DNA from: Nocardioides astragali
GTDB taxonomy: Bacteria > Actinomycetota > Actinomycetes > Propionibacteriales > Nocardioidaceae
NCBI RefSeq assembly: GCF_024436375.1
Contig: NZ_JAFMZM010000001.1
Span: forward strand, 930,001 to 994,000
DNA: 64,000 nt
Direction of reading: 5' to 3'
Under the pieces are notes generated by a model. The model was given only the letters and a program-made list of their open reading frames with translations, ran no database searches and was not told the origin of the DNA. The translations under genes were made by a program, and so were the position numbers. Numbering within the stretch: position 1 is the stretch's first letter; the number at the start of each line of letters is the position of its first letter. Positions 9,140-18,669 of the stretch are shown in pieces.

Positions 9140-9634
9140 TCAGCCGCCGAACGGCTTGATGCCGGGCCCGGGCCGCGAGGCGACGTCGCGCCGCCCCGTC
9201 ACCTCGTGGCCGGCGCGGCACCGGAGCACGAGGTCGACCTCGGCACCGCACCCGACGTGCTCGAACTCGACCGGCGAGCCCTCCGGGTCGGCGAGGTAGC
9301 GGTCGCCCCAGTGCCGGACCGCGACGAGGACGGGGTAGAGGTCGAAGCCCTTGTCCGTCGGTCGGTACTCGTGCCGCTCGCGCTGGCCGGGCTCGCGATA
9401 GGGGACCCGGCGAAGGATCCCCGCCTCGACGAGCAGCGCGAGCCTGTCGGTCAGGACCTGGCGGGGGATCCCGGAGTGGCGGCGCATGTCGTCGAAGCGG
9501 CGGATGCCGTTGAAGACCTCCCGGAGCACGACGAAGGTCCACCTCTCGCCGAGCACCTCCATCGCCCTTCCCACCGTGCAGTTGTCGGTCGACCACGCGA
9601 GGGCGCTCGGGGGAGGCGTGGGGGTGACGGTCAT
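9140..9634 (-). CDS. HxlR family transcriptional regulator
   Basis: A 164-residue MarR-like winged-helix regulator. The HxlR signature is clear: NCTVGRAMEVLGERWTF near residues 18-34, then FNGIRRFDDM, IPRQVLTDRL and a wing with PYREPGQRERHEY. After the DNA-binding domain there is an unusual extension of about 55 residues with Cys and His (VGCGAEVDLVLRCRAGH) that could bind metal. It diverges from the thioesterase gene with a 55-base gap, so it probably controls that gene. Confidence 0.88.
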   Translation of the reverse strand: MTVTPTPPPSALAWSTDNCTVGRAMEVLGERWTFVVLREVFNGIRRFDDMRRHSGIPRQVLTDRLALLVEAGILRRVPYREPGQRERHEYRPTDKGFDLYPVLVAVRHWGDRYLADPEGSPVEFEHVGCGAEVDLVLRCRAGHEVTGRRDVASRPGPGIKPFGG

Positions 9635-9689
9635 GGCGCCACCCTAGGTCTCGTTGACAGACTCAGCAAGGGGATGGGAGGCTGCGTCC

Positions 9690-10205
9690 ATGACGCAGAC
9701 CCAGCAGTTCGCGACCGAGTCCCGCACCGTCACGTGGACGACGCCGGGCCAGGCCGACCTCGGTCGGCTCCTCGAGCTCGACGGCCTGGGCCAGCTGCTG
9801 GCCATGTGCGAGGGCGAGCTGCCGCACCCGCCGATCATGGACACCCTCGGCATGACGGACCTGCGCCCCGAGCGCGGGCGGGTGGTGGTCGAGATGCCGG
9901 CCGCCGAGTTCCACTACAACCCGCTGGGCGGAGTCCACGGCGGCGTCATCTCCACGCTGCTGGACACCGCCGCGGCCTGTGCGGTGCACACCACGCTCGC
10001 GGTGGGCGAGCTCTACACCTCGCTCGACCTCGCGGTGAAGTTCCTGCGTCCGGTGACCGTCGACTCCGGGCTGCTGACCTGCGAGGGCACCGTGATCCAG
10101 CGCGGACGGCGTACGGCCCTGGCGCAGGCGCAGCTCACCGATGGCGAGGGCAGGCTCGTCGCGCACGCGACCTCGACCTGCATGATCTTTCCCGCCGGGT
10201 CGTAG
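9690..10205 (+). CDS. PaaI-type hotdog thioesterase
   Basis: A 171-residue hotdog-fold acyl-CoA thioesterase. The motif NPLGGVHGGVISTLLD (residues 77-92) is the PaaI active-site helix, with N77, H83 and D92 in the usual positions. It probably hydrolyses small or aromatic acyl-CoA thioesters in the cytosol. The ATG at 9690 is preferred because residues upstream would run into the divergent promoter. The adjacent HxlR regulator suggests aromatic or redox control. Confidence 0.85.
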   Translation: MTQTQQFATESRTVTWTTPGQADLGRLLELDGLGQLLAMCEGELPHPPIMDTLGMTDLRPERGRVVVEMPAAEFHYNPLGGVHGGVISTLLDTAAACAVHTTLAVGELYTSLDLAVKFLRPVTVDSGLLTCEGTVIQRGRRTALAQAQLTDGEGRLVAHATSTCMIFPAGS

Positions 10206-10308
10206 CGCCTTCGGGAGGGCACTCTCCTGATCCACCCGTGCGGGGGATGACAGCGCGCGCTGGTGGGCGCTCACTGGAGGGCAAGCGAAACCCCCCGAAG
10301 GAGCACCC

Positions 10309-11295
10309 ATGCCCATCTCGTTCCGGCAGCTCGCGGCCACCGTCTCGGCCGCCTCTCTCGCGGCCGCGGCACTGCTGGCGCCGGCCCTGCCCGCCCACGC
10401 GATCGTCGGCGGCGCGCCCGATGCAGGAGAGCACCCCTATGTGGGCCAGCTGCTCTTCTACGTCCCCGACGCCGTGGACCCGCGCTTCGAGGACCCTGGC
10501 GCCTGGTTCAAATGCACCGGCACGCTCATCGACGAGGACACCGTCGTCACGGCCGGGCACTGCACCTACGCCGTCGGCGTGGAGGGCGAGGCCCCTGCGG
10601 ACCCGTTGCACGGTGGCACCGACGTCTGGTTCTCCGTGCTGCCGGCACCCGACTACTCCATCCTGAAGCCCAGCTCGACCTACGTGCCGGACCGCAACGC
10701 CCAGCGCTACACGGACTGGTCGAAGGCCCTCGACGCCAGCTCCACGTGGCACGAGGCCGAGGCGACCTTCACGCACCCGGAGTACGTCGACGCCGCGTTC
10801 CTGCTGCACGACCTCGGGGTCGTCGAGCTCAGTGAGCCAATCGTGCTCCAGGGCGACGGCACCGGGCCGGCGTACGGCACCTTGCCCCAGGAGGGCTACC
10901 TCGACCGCTACTACACCAAGTCCGCCAAGCGCACCGCGCTGTTCGAGTCCGTCGGCTACGGGCTCGAGGACAGTGGCCCCAAGTTCTCGCTCGGTGGGGA
11001 CACCCGTCGCAAGGCCGACCGGAGGCTGGTCAGCTTCAAGGGCGCCTACGGCCTCCCGAACATCGCGGTGATGTTCTCCCATGCCGGTCGAGGGACGACC
11101 GGAGGCACGTGCTTCGGCGACTCCGGCGGGCCGACCTTCGACATCACCACGCCCCAGATCGCCGAGCAGAACATCATCGTCGCGGTGACGTCGTTCGGGT
11201 TGAACTCGAACTGCAACGCGGGCGGCAGCTATCGCATCGACCAGCCCGACGACCTGGAGTTCCTGATGGATCCCAGTGACCCCTACACGCCCTGA
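10309..11295 (+). CDS. Secreted trypsin-like serine protease (S1)
   Basis: A 328-residue exported protease. A signal peptide ends with AHA at residues 29-31 and is followed at once by IVGG, the mature N-terminus of active S1 proteases, so cleavage by signal peptidase alone would yield an active enzyme without a propeptide. The triad is visible: TAGHC with H84, HDLGVVEL with D168 and GDSGGP with S272. A good AAGGAG ribosome site precedes the start. It overlaps the convergent Lrp gene by 13 bases. Substrates are unknown. Confidence 0.9.
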   Translation: MPISFRQLAATVSAASLAAAALLAPALPAHAIVGGAPDAGEHPYVGQLLFYVPDAVDPRFEDPGAWFKCTGTLIDEDTVVTAGHCTYAVGVEGEAPADPLHGGTDVWFSVLPAPDYSILKPSSTYVPDRNAQRYTDWSKALDASSTWHEAEATFTHPEYVDAAFLLHDLGVVELSEPIVLQGDGTGPAYGTLPQEGYLDRYYTKSAKRTALFESVGYGLEDSGPKFSLGGDTRRKADRRLVSFKGAYGLPNIAVMFSHAGRGTTGGTCFGDSGGPTFDITTPQIAEQNIIVAVTSFGLNSNCNAGGSYRIDQPDDLEFLMDPSDPYTP

Positions 11296-11777
11296 CGTAC
11301 GGCGGCGCGGGCCAGCGGCACCACCCGGTGCGGGATCTGCGTCGCGAGCGCGATGACGGTGGTGGACCGGTCGATGCCCGGCTCGACGAGCACCAGGTCG
11401 ATGACGCGCTGGAGGTCGGCGTTGGAGCGCGCCACCACCCGTGCCCACATGTCGCCAGCGCCGGTGATCGTGTAGGCCTCGAGCACCTCGGGGATCCCCG
11501 AGAGGTGGGCCGCGACCCTGTCGTGGCCTCCCGAGTCGGCGGATCCCTGGCGGATCTCGAGCGTCAGGAACGCCATCACGGGGTAGCCGATCGCCTCCGG
11601 GGAGAGCTCCGGGCCCCAGCCGGTGATCACGCCGGCGGCCGCGAGCTTGTCGAGACGCGCCTGGACAGTGCCTCGGGCGATGCCGAGCCGACGGCTCGCC
11701 TCCAGCACGCCGAGCCGTGGCTCGGTGGCGAAGAGCTCGATCATTCTGCTGTCGATCTCATCCATGCTGGCTCCCAT
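11283..11777 (-). CDS. Lrp/AsnC family transcriptional regulator
   Basis: A 164-residue feast/famine regulator. The N-terminal HTH (about residues 8-60: DSRMIELFATEPRLGVLEASRRLGI, written here in part) is followed by the RAM ligand domain with GYPVMAFLTLEI and the TITGAGDMWARVV strand. A second ATG at 11765 would give 160 residues. It is divergent from the 4-hydroxyphenylpyruvate dioxygenase gene, the usual place for a regulator of tyrosine breakdown, and an inverted repeat lies between them. Confidence 0.87.
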   Translation of the reverse strand: MGASMDEIDSRMIELFATEPRLGVLEASRRLGIARGTVQARLDKLAAAGVITGWGPELSPEAIGYPVMAFLTLEIRQGSADSGGHDRVAAHLSGIPEVLEAYTITGAGDMWARVVARSNADLQRVIDLVLVEPGIDRSTTVIALATQIPHRVVPLARAAVRQGV

Positions 11778-11780
11778 GGC

Positions 11781-13088
<1,308 letters not shown>

Positions 13089-13091
13089 GCG

Positions 13092-13117
13092 CCACTGCTG
13101 AGCTTGCGAAGCAGTGG
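13092..13117 (+). terminator. Probable terminator hairpin after hpd
   Basis: CCACTGCT (13092-13099) and AGCAGTGG (13110-13117) make a perfect 8-bp stem with a 10-base loop, starting four bases after the hpd stop. There is no T tract, so termination strength is uncertain. It may also be part of the REP-like element that follows. Confidence 0.45.
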
Positions 13118-13126
13118 GTCAGCGAA

Positions 13127-13193
13127 GAGGTTGAGGAGCGTTGGCAGGGACTGTCGCGAAGCGATGGGCCCTGCGCGCGTCTCGAAACCTTCC
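13127..13193. repeat. REP-like imperfect palindromic element, copy 1
   Basis: AGGTTGAGGAGCG on the left and CGCGTCTCGAAACCTT on the right are imperfect inverted repeats around an inner pair GCAGGG/CCCTGC (13144-13149, 13169-13174). The outer motif ending in CTCGAAACC recurs in the intergenic region near 23,930-23,970. I recall similar palindromes scattered in Nocardioides genomes. Confidence 0.45.
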
Positions 13194-13217
13194 CCGGGCA
13201 TGTCGGCGATCCGTTGG

Positions 13218-13270
13218 CATGTCGAAGAACGATGCCCTATCGTCTATCGATAATATCGTTCTTCGACATG
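13218..13270. promoter_or_regulatory. Perfect 16-bp inverted repeat upstream of the DUF2975-XRE operon
   Basis: CATGTCGAAGAACGAT (13218-13233) and its exact reverse complement (13255-13270) flank an A/T-rich 21-base spacer containing CTATCGATAATA-like sequence. The right arm ends 13 bases before the ATG at 13284. It could be a double operator for the downstream XRE protein or, if transcribed, a leader hairpin. The A/T-rich centre could also carry the -10 box. Confidence 0.55.
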
Positions 13271-13283
13271 CACGGGGGTCTCC

Positions 13284-13916
13284 ATGGACAGCAGGCGCGA
13301 CACTGATCCGCTCAGGACTCTCGAGGTCCTGGTCGCGTCCGTCGTCGCCGTGATGGGCCTCGTCGCCTGCCTGATGCTGGTCGGCACGGTCGCCGGTAGC
13401 GGATCGGTCCCAGGGGTAGATGCGGAGGTGTGCGCCTCCGGCTCGGGCGACGTGCCCGCATTCCGCAGGACCGCGGGCGACACGACGGGGCCGGTGGACC
13501 TCCGGGACGGGATCACCTGGCGTGCCGAGGAGGTACAGATCTGCGACCCCGACCCCGACGGCGTCATCCGGGCGCTGGCTGCGGCTGGGCTGTTGGTGTG
13601 GCTCGGTGCCCCGGTGCTCTTCTTCTGCCTGCTGTGGCGGTTGCTGCGCCGGGCCCGGCGCGAAGGGGTGTTTGCCGACCGAGTGCCTGGTGGCCTGCGG
13701 ACGCTGGGCAGGATCCTGCTCGCATGGGCGGCTGTCGACTTCTTCGCCTCCGGCTTGATCGACGCCGCCCTGCTCAACCGGATGACTGACGGCACCCTCG
13801 TCCTCACGGCAGAGGTGCCCTGGCTGCCCGTGCTGCTCGGCATCGCGCTGCTCACGCTGGAGCGCGTGATGAGCCAGGCTGTCGAGATGCGCCGCGACGT
13901 CGAGGCGACCATCTGA
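13284..13916 (+). CDS. DUF2975 family membrane protein
   Basis: A 210-residue membrane protein with four predicted helices near residues 13-38, 97-120, 138-158 and 170-190. The large loop between the first two helices contains Cys residues (EVCASG, VQICDPD) and is probably extracytoplasmic. A cytoplasmic loop has RRARREGVFADRVPG, the conserved DUF2975 feature. DUF2975 proteins are commonly encoded with a small XRE regulator, as here, where the stop and next start overlap (TGATG). The pair may sense the envelope state; no function is proven that I know of. Confidence 0.8.
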   Translation: MDSRRDTDPLRTLEVLVASVVAVMGLVACLMLVGTVAGSGSVPGVDAEVCASGSGDVPAFRRTAGDTTGPVDLRDGITWRAEEVQICDPDPDGVIRALAAAGLLVWLGAPVLFFCLLWRLLRRARREGVFADRVPGGLRTLGRILLAWAAVDFFASGLIDAALLNRMTDGTLVLTAEVPWLPVLLGIALLTLERVMSQAVEMRRDVEATI

Positions 13917-14158
13917 TGGCCCGACGCACGGCGCCTGCGCCGGACGACGACGAGCCGCACGGCGTGACGGTCCACCTCGACGAGGTCCTGGCGGACCGGG
14001 GGATGACCTTGACCGAGCTCGCCGAGCGGGTCGGCGTCACCGTGGTCAACCTCAGCGTCCTGAAGAACGGCCGCGCCAAGGCCGTGCGGTTCTCCACGCT
14101 GACCAAGGTGTGCCGTGTCCTGGACTGCCAGCCGGGAGACATCCTGCGGGTGGACTGA
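13916..14158 (+). CDS. Small XRE-family HTH regulator (YozG-like)
   Basis: An 80-residue Cro/CI-type DNA-binding protein. The HTH spans about residues 22-66 (LDEVLADRGMTLTELAERVG, then VVNLSVLKNGRAKAVRFSTL), and the family ending LDCQPGDILRVD is intact. The start overlaps the DUF2975 stop, so expression is coupled. It probably autoregulates the operon through the inverted repeat at 13218-13270 and may be held by its membrane partner. Confidence 0.88.
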   Translation: MARRTAPAPDDDEPHGVTVHLDEVLADRGMTLTELAERVGVTVVNLSVLKNGRAKAVRFSTLTKVCRVLDCQPGDILRVD

Positions 14159-14171
14159 CAGTCTTTGCCCC

Positions 14172-14966
14172 ATGATGATCCGCCCTGCCGAGCTGGCCGC
14201 GATCAAGGCCGGCACGGTCGACCTGGCCTTCCGGCGGTGGGCGCGACCGCGCGTCGTCGTCGGCACCCGGATGCGCACCGCCGTGGGCCTCATCGAGGTC
14301 ACCTCCGTCGAGCAGGTGAGCGTCACGAGCCTGCGCGCGGAGGACGCCCGCCGGGCCGGGGTGTCGTCGCTGGCGGCACTCAAGCAGGCGCTGGCGGCCC
14401 GGTCGTCCGACCCCGCGTGGCGGATCGGCCTGACGTACGCCGGTCCCGACCCGCGTGAGGCCCTCCGGGCGACGGTGCCCGACGCGGAGGAGATCGCCGC
14501 GATCAACGCCCGCCTGGACCGCCTCGACGCGGCGTCGTCGTACGGCGCCTGGACCCGTGCGACGCTCGACCTCATCGACCGCTTCCCGACCGTGCGCGCC
14601 CCTGACCTCGCAGCCCAGGTGGGTCGCGAGACGGCGGACTTCAAGAAGGACGTCCGCAAGCTGAAGGAGCTCGGGCTGACCGAGTCGCTGGCGATCGGCT
14701 ACCTGCTCTCACCGAGGGGCGAGGCTGTGGTGGACGCTGGGCTTCCGGCGCCCCGGGTCCGTTCGCCGCGGGAGCAGGGGAGCCCGCTCCCGCGCACCAT
14801 CGGGGCACCCGCGACGCGGGCCCTGCGCGAGCTCGGGGTGACGACGCTGGAGCAGGTCGCGGACTACTCGGCTGCTGACCTGGGCGCCATCCACGGCGTC
14901 GGTCCCATCGCCGTCACCCGCCTGCGGGAGGCGATGGCGGAGCAGGGCCTGGCCTACCGCCAGTGA
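14172..14966 (+). CDS. ASCH-like plus helix-hairpin-helix protein
   Basis: A 264-residue protein. Residues 1-60 resemble an ASCH/PUA-like RNA-binding fold (AIKAGTVDLAFRRWARPRVV, then VGLIEVTSVEQV). The middle is helical with KKDVRKLKELGLTES, like a winged-helix segment. The last 55 residues form a helix-hairpin-helix domain (APATRALRELGVTTLEQVAD, ending GIHGVGPIAVTRLRE in type), as in the RNA polymerase alpha C-terminal domain. This suggests nucleic acid binding, target unknown. Two adjacent ATGs (14172, 14175) can start it. Confidence 0.65.
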   Translation: MMIRPAELAAIKAGTVDLAFRRWARPRVVVGTRMRTAVGLIEVTSVEQVSVTSLRAEDARRAGVSSLAALKQALAARSSDPAWRIGLTYAGPDPREALRATVPDAEEIAAINARLDRLDAASSYGAWTRATLDLIDRFPTVRAPDLAAQVGRETADFKKDVRKLKELGLTESLAIGYLLSPRGEAVVDAGLPAPRVRSPREQGSPLPRTIGAPATRALRELGVTTLEQVADYSAADLGAIHGVGPIAVTRLREAMAEQGLAYRQ

Positions 14967-14967
14967 G

Positions 14968-15567
14968 TCAGTGGGCCAGCAGGCCCACGCCGAGCGTGCC
15001 CATGACGACCGCGATCGCGGAGTCGAGCACGCGCCAGGCAGTGGGGCGGGCGAACAGGCCGCGCAGCAGCCGGGCGCCGTAGCCCAGGCCGAAGAACCAC
15101 AGGACGCTCGCGACCAGGGTTCCGGTGAGGAACCACCACCGGTCGGTGCCGAAGCTGTTGGCGACGGTGCCGAGCATGAGCACGGCGTCGAGGTAGAAGT
15201 GCGGGTTCAGCCAGGTCAGCGCCAGGGTCAGCAGGACGGCGCGACCCGGGGTCAGCGCTGCGCCTTCTCCGGCCTCGAGCTTGCCGGGGCGCCACGCACG
15301 CATCGCCGCGTGCACCCCGAACGCGATCAGGTACAGCCCACCCGTGAGCTGGGCGACGGGCAGGACCGCCGGCCACCGCTCCAGCACGACACCGAGCCCC
15401 GCCACGCCGGCGGTGATCGCGACCACGTCGGAGACGAGGCACGTCAGCACGATGGGCAGGACGTGCTCGCCGCGGATCCCCTGACGCAGGAGGAAGGCGT
15501 TCTGCGCGCCGACGGCAACGATGAGAGCGAGTCCGGTCAGCAGACCGGTGAGTGCAACCTGGAACAT
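14968..15567 (-). CDS. argO: LysE/ArgO family amino acid exporter
   Basis: A 199-residue inner membrane protein with six predicted helices. It exports basic amino acids such as arginine and lysine. Family features are the opening LTGLLTGLALIVAVGAQNAF, LRQGIRGEHVLPIV and LTLALTWLNPHFYLD. The start was set at the ATG before the first helix. It is divergent from an ArgP/LysG-type LysR regulator, the standard exporter-regulator pairing, which supports the substrate inference. Confidence 0.88.
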   Translation of the reverse strand: MFQVALTGLLTGLALIVAVGAQNAFLLRQGIRGEHVLPIVLTCLVSDVVAITAGVAGLGVVLERWPAVLPVAQLTGGLYLIAFGVHAAMRAWRPGKLEAGEGAALTPGRAVLLTLALTWLNPHFYLDAVLMLGTVANSFGTDRWWFLTGTLVASVLWFFGLGYGARLLRGLFARPTAWRVLDSAIAVVMGTLGVGLLAH

Positions 15568-15639
15568 GAGAGCAACGGTAGGTGCGTAATCGTCCTCAAT
15601 CCAGCGAAGCATTCTGAGGAATCATTAGGATCCCTAAGT

Positions 15640-16551
15640 ATGAAAGACATCACCCAGCTGGATCCCGTCGCCCTGCGCACCCTGTCGGTGGCCGTCCGGC
15701 TCGGCACCTTCGAGGCGACCGCCCGCGAGCTCCACGTCACCCCCTCCGCGGTGAGCCAGCGGATCAAGGCCCTGGAGACCCGGGTCGGGCGCGTGCTGCT
15801 CCACCGGGTCAAGCCCCTGGAACCCACGGAGGCCGGTCTGGTGCTGGTGCGGCTGGCCACCCAGACCGAGCTCCTGGAGCGGGAGGCGGTCGCGGAGCTG
15901 GTGGAGGAGCCCGGCAGCGACGGGACGGCGTACACCTCGTTGCCGATCGCCGTGAACGCCGATGCCCTCTACGGCTGGTTCGTCGACGCGCTCGCCGAGG
16001 TGCAGGTCCGTCACCGGGTGGTCTTCGAGGTGGTCCGCGAGGACCACACCCGCACCGCGGAGCGGCTGCGGCGCGGCGAGGTGATGGCCGCCATCACCGG
16101 CGAGCCCCGTCCGGTGCCTGGCTGCCGGGTGGTGCGGCTCGGCCGGCTGCGGTACGCCGCCGTCGCCACGCGCGAGTTCCACGCCGACCACTTCTCCGAC
16201 GGCGTCGGCTCGGCGAGCCTCGCGGAGGCACCGCTCGTCGCGTTCGACCGCAGCGACTCGCTCCAGCACGACTTCGTGCGGAGGGTCACGCGTCGCCACC
16301 TGGCGCCGCCGGTCACCTACGTGCCGTCGGTGCGCGAGTTCGACCGGGCGGTGCGGGTGGGCATGGGGTGGGGACTGCTCCGGGAGTCGGACGTGACCGA
16401 AGAGCTGCGGCGAGGCGACCTCGTCGAGCTCGTGCCGGGCCGGCGACCCGAGGTGGCGCTCTACTGGCAGCACTGGCGGCTGGGCTCGTCCCTCGTCGCC
16501 GACGTCACGGACGCGGTGGTGGACGCTGCCAGGCGCTGGATGGCGACTTGA
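15640..16551 (+). CDS. argP: LysR-family regulator, ArgP/LysG type
   Basis: A 303-residue LysR-type activator. The winged HTH is at residues 8-66 (LRTLSVAVRLGTFEATAREL, then PSAVSQRIKALE); the effector domain contains LPIAVNADALYGWF and RLGRLRYAAVA, typical of ArgP/LysG. These proteins activate the divergent exporter when lysine or arginine accumulates. The interval of 72 bases holds TTAGG-ATC-CCTAA (15625-15637), a dyad close to its start codon that could be an autoregulatory site. Confidence 0.88.
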   Translation: MKDITQLDPVALRTLSVAVRLGTFEATARELHVTPSAVSQRIKALETRVGRVLLHRVKPLEPTEAGLVLVRLATQTELLEREAVAELVEEPGSDGTAYTSLPIAVNADALYGWFVDALAEVQVRHRVVFEVVREDHTRTAERLRRGEVMAAITGEPRPVPGCRVVRLGRLRYAAVATREFHADHFSDGVGSASLAEAPLVAFDRSDSLQHDFVRRVTRRHLAPPVTYVPSVREFDRAVRVGMGWGLLRESDVTEELRRGDLVELVPGRRPEVALYWQHWRLGSSLVADVTDAVVDAARRWMAT

Positions 16552-16651
16552 GCAGATCTTCGGTTTCCCTGACAGGTCCCTTCGACGAGATCTAGGCTGC
16601 CGAGCGATCGAGCACGGAGCTCATCGGACCGAACCGGATGGTGACACCCCT

Positions 16652-17458
16652 ATGACACGACACAACGCCTGGTGGGCCGCGCCCCTCGCAGCCGGTCTGA
16701 TCATGTCCCTCGCCGGTTGCGGCGGCTCCGGCACGGCAGCCGCCGACAAGACCGAGGACGTGACGCTCCTCGGTGAGCAGGTCCAGGGCCTCGTCAGCCA
16801 GGTCGAGAAGATGGGCATCGTCGAGTGGCACGGTCAGCTGCTGACGAAGAACCCGGACAAGGGCGGCGAGCGCGTCCTCGACCTCGAGGCCCGGTTCAGC
16901 CCGTCCACGGGCTACAGCGAGATCTCGATGAACTCCACGATCGACGGCAACGTCCAGCAGGTCGACTACCTGGTGGTGGCCAACCGCACCTACTTCAACA
17001 GTGAGGACTGGGGTCCCGGCTCCGACGACTGCTGGGTCGACATCACGGGTGACGCAGCCCGCACCTGGGGCCTGCCGGTCGAGTCCAACCCGAGCTGGCC
17101 CCTCACCGCTGCCCGCGCGCTCGGGCTCGAGGGCGAGGACGTCGCCGTGGCGATCGCCTACAAGAAGGTCCTGGCCGGCCTGCCGCGCGGCCTGTTCCCG
17201 AACGTGCCCACCTCCGTCCCCTACGACACCGAGGCCAACGCGCTCATCGCGCCTCACGGCCACCTGATCGAGGTCGAGATCGACGTGGTGAGCATGTGGA
17301 AGGACCTCCCGAAGGAGCAGCGCGCCACCGTCGACACCTCGCGCGCGGGCTGGTGGGCGATGACGATGAAGGAGTCGCAGAACGACACCAACATCGTTCC
17401 CCCCAAGCACGTCTTCAACCCGGCCGTGACGCCGCCGAGCCAGTGCAAGCGGACCTGA
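16652..17458 (+). CDS. Putative lipoprotein
   Basis: A 268-residue exported lipoprotein. The signal peptide ends in SLAGC with the lipidated Cys at residue 23, followed by GGSGTAAADK. The mature part has a beta-rich look (LDLEARFSPSTGYSEISMNS, VQQVDYLVVANRTYF), reminiscent of LppX/LprG-type lipid carriers, but I cannot confirm membership. Two Cys (CWVDI and the C-terminal QCKRT) could pair. It is monocistronic. Confidence 0.7.
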   Translation: MTRHNAWWAAPLAAGLIMSLAGCGGSGTAAADKTEDVTLLGEQVQGLVSQVEKMGIVEWHGQLLTKNPDKGGERVLDLEARFSPSTGYSEISMNSTIDGNVQQVDYLVVANRTYFNSEDWGPGSDDCWVDITGDAARTWGLPVESNPSWPLTAARALGLEGEDVAVAIAYKKVLAGLPRGLFPNVPTSVPYDTEANALIAPHGHLIEVEIDVVSMWKDLPKEQRATVDTSRAGWWAMTMKESQNDTNIVPPKHVFNPAVTPPSQCKRT

Positions 17459-17503
17459 CCGGCCGACGCCTGCGCACGCCCGTCCGGCGGGCATGATCTG
17501 AGC

Positions 17504-18040
17504 ATGCCGACCTACGTCGCCTTCCTGCGCGCCATCAACCTCGGCGCGACGCGCAAGTTCGCCAAGGACGCCATCAAGGCCGCGACGGAGGCGGCCGGCG
17601 GCCGCGGCGTGGAGACCTACATCAACACGGGCAACGTCCGGTTGACGCACTCGGCCCGGTCGGTCGCCAAGGTCCAGCAGGCACTCGAGAAGGCGTACGC
17701 CGACGCGGCCGGCTTCGAGGTCCCGACGATCGTCTTCACCGCAGCCGACCTCGCCGCCCTCACTGCGCGGGCAGAGGAGCTGCACGCCGAGCACGAGCCC
17801 GGCGGGCAGCACTACGTGACGCTCTATCCCGCCGCTCCACCGGCCGCGGCGGTCGAGGCGGCTCACGCCCTCGCGCACGACGGCGAGAGGGTGGTCGTCG
17901 ACGGTCGAGCCGCCTACGTCCTCCTCGACGGCAACATCCACACCTCGAAGGTGCTCGCCTCCAAGCAGTTCACCGCGCTCGGAAAGGGGACGGCCCGCAC
18001 CATCAAGGTGCTGCGCACCATCACTGGGAAGTGGTGCTGA
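17504..18040 (+). CDS. DUF1697 family protein
   Basis: A 178-residue cytosolic protein with the DUF1697 layout: the opening TYVAFLRAINLGA, the VETYINTGNVRL strand in the first third and the ending TALGKGTARTIKVLRTITG. Family function is unknown. It stands alone between a lipoprotein gene and convergent pncA. Confidence 0.85.
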   Translation: MPTYVAFLRAINLGATRKFAKDAIKAATEAAGGRGVETYINTGNVRLTHSARSVAKVQQALEKAYADAAGFEVPTIVFTAADLAALTARAEELHAEHEPGGQHYVTLYPAAPPAAAVEAAHALAHDGERVVVDGRAAYVLLDGNIHTSKVLASKQFTALGKGTARTIKVLRTITGKWC

Positions 18041-18060
18041 GCGGACGGGTCCGACCAGCC

Positions 18061-18636
18061 TCAGCCCAGCTCGACGCCGGCGCTCGTCATCTCGGTGAGG
18101 GCGGCGGCCGTGGTGTTCTCGGCGACCCCGGCGCAGAGCGCAGTGAGCACCCGGGTCTCGAATCCTTCCTGGGCACTGTCGAGCGCGGTCGCGCGCACGC
18201 AGTGGTCGGTCGCGATGCCGCACACGTCCACCTGTGACACCGCGCGTGCGCGCAGCCAGTCGGCGAGCGGCTCGCCCGACGACGTACGCCCCTCGAAGCC
18301 GGAGTAGGCCGCCTGGTGCTCGCCCTTGTAGAACACCTCGTCGAAGGGCTGCGGGTCGAGGTTGGGGTGGAAGCCGGCACCCTCGGTGCCGACCTTGCAG
18401 TGCACCGGCCACGACTGGGCGAAGTCGGGCTTGAGCGACCAGTGGTCGCCCGGATCGATGTGGTGGTCCTTGGTGGCCACCACCACGTCGTACGCCGGCG
18501 CGCCGGCCTCCTGGGAGGACCACCGGTGCAGGAGCTCGCCGATGTCCGCGGCCACGCGGGCACCACCGGCCACGGGGAGGGACCCGCCCTCGCAGAAGTC
18601 GTTCTGGACGTCGACCACGATCAAGGCTCGTGCCAT
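18061..18636 (-). CDS. pncA: Nicotinamidase
   Basis: A 191-residue amidohydrolase that converts nicotinamide to nicotinate for NAD salvage. The catalytic triad can be read as D9 (VVDVQNDF), K104 (FYKGEH) and C146 (ATDHCVRAT). The metal site near KDHHIDPGDHWS supplies Asp and His ligands. The start is the ATG at 18636; a GTG two codons earlier is possible. It lies 33 bases downstream of pncB on the same strand, so the two consecutive steps of the salvage pathway form an operon. Confidence 0.93.
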   Translation of the reverse strand: MARALIVVDVQNDFCEGGSLPVAGGARVAADIGELLHRWSSQEAGAPAYDVVVATKDHHIDPGDHWSLKPDFAQSWPVHCKVGTEGAGFHPNLDPQPFDEVFYKGEHQAAYSGFEGRTSSGEPLADWLRARAVSQVDVCGIATDHCVRATALDSAQEGFETRVLTALCAGVAENTTAAALTEMTSAGVELG

Positions 18637-18669
18637 GCCCACGAGGCTAGCGGGGGAGAGGGCCTGGCG

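Noticed and set aside
15625..15637. TTAGG-N3-CCTAA dyad before the LysR gene as a firm operator
   Set aside because: Too short and too close to the start codon to separate from chance; mentioned only within the LysR entry.
16592..18523. A 643-residue open frame on the minus strand
   Set aside because: It runs antisense through the lipoprotein and DUF1697 genes. Its residues are the low-complexity Arg/Ala/Gly/Val mix that arises opposite high-GC genes, with no motif.
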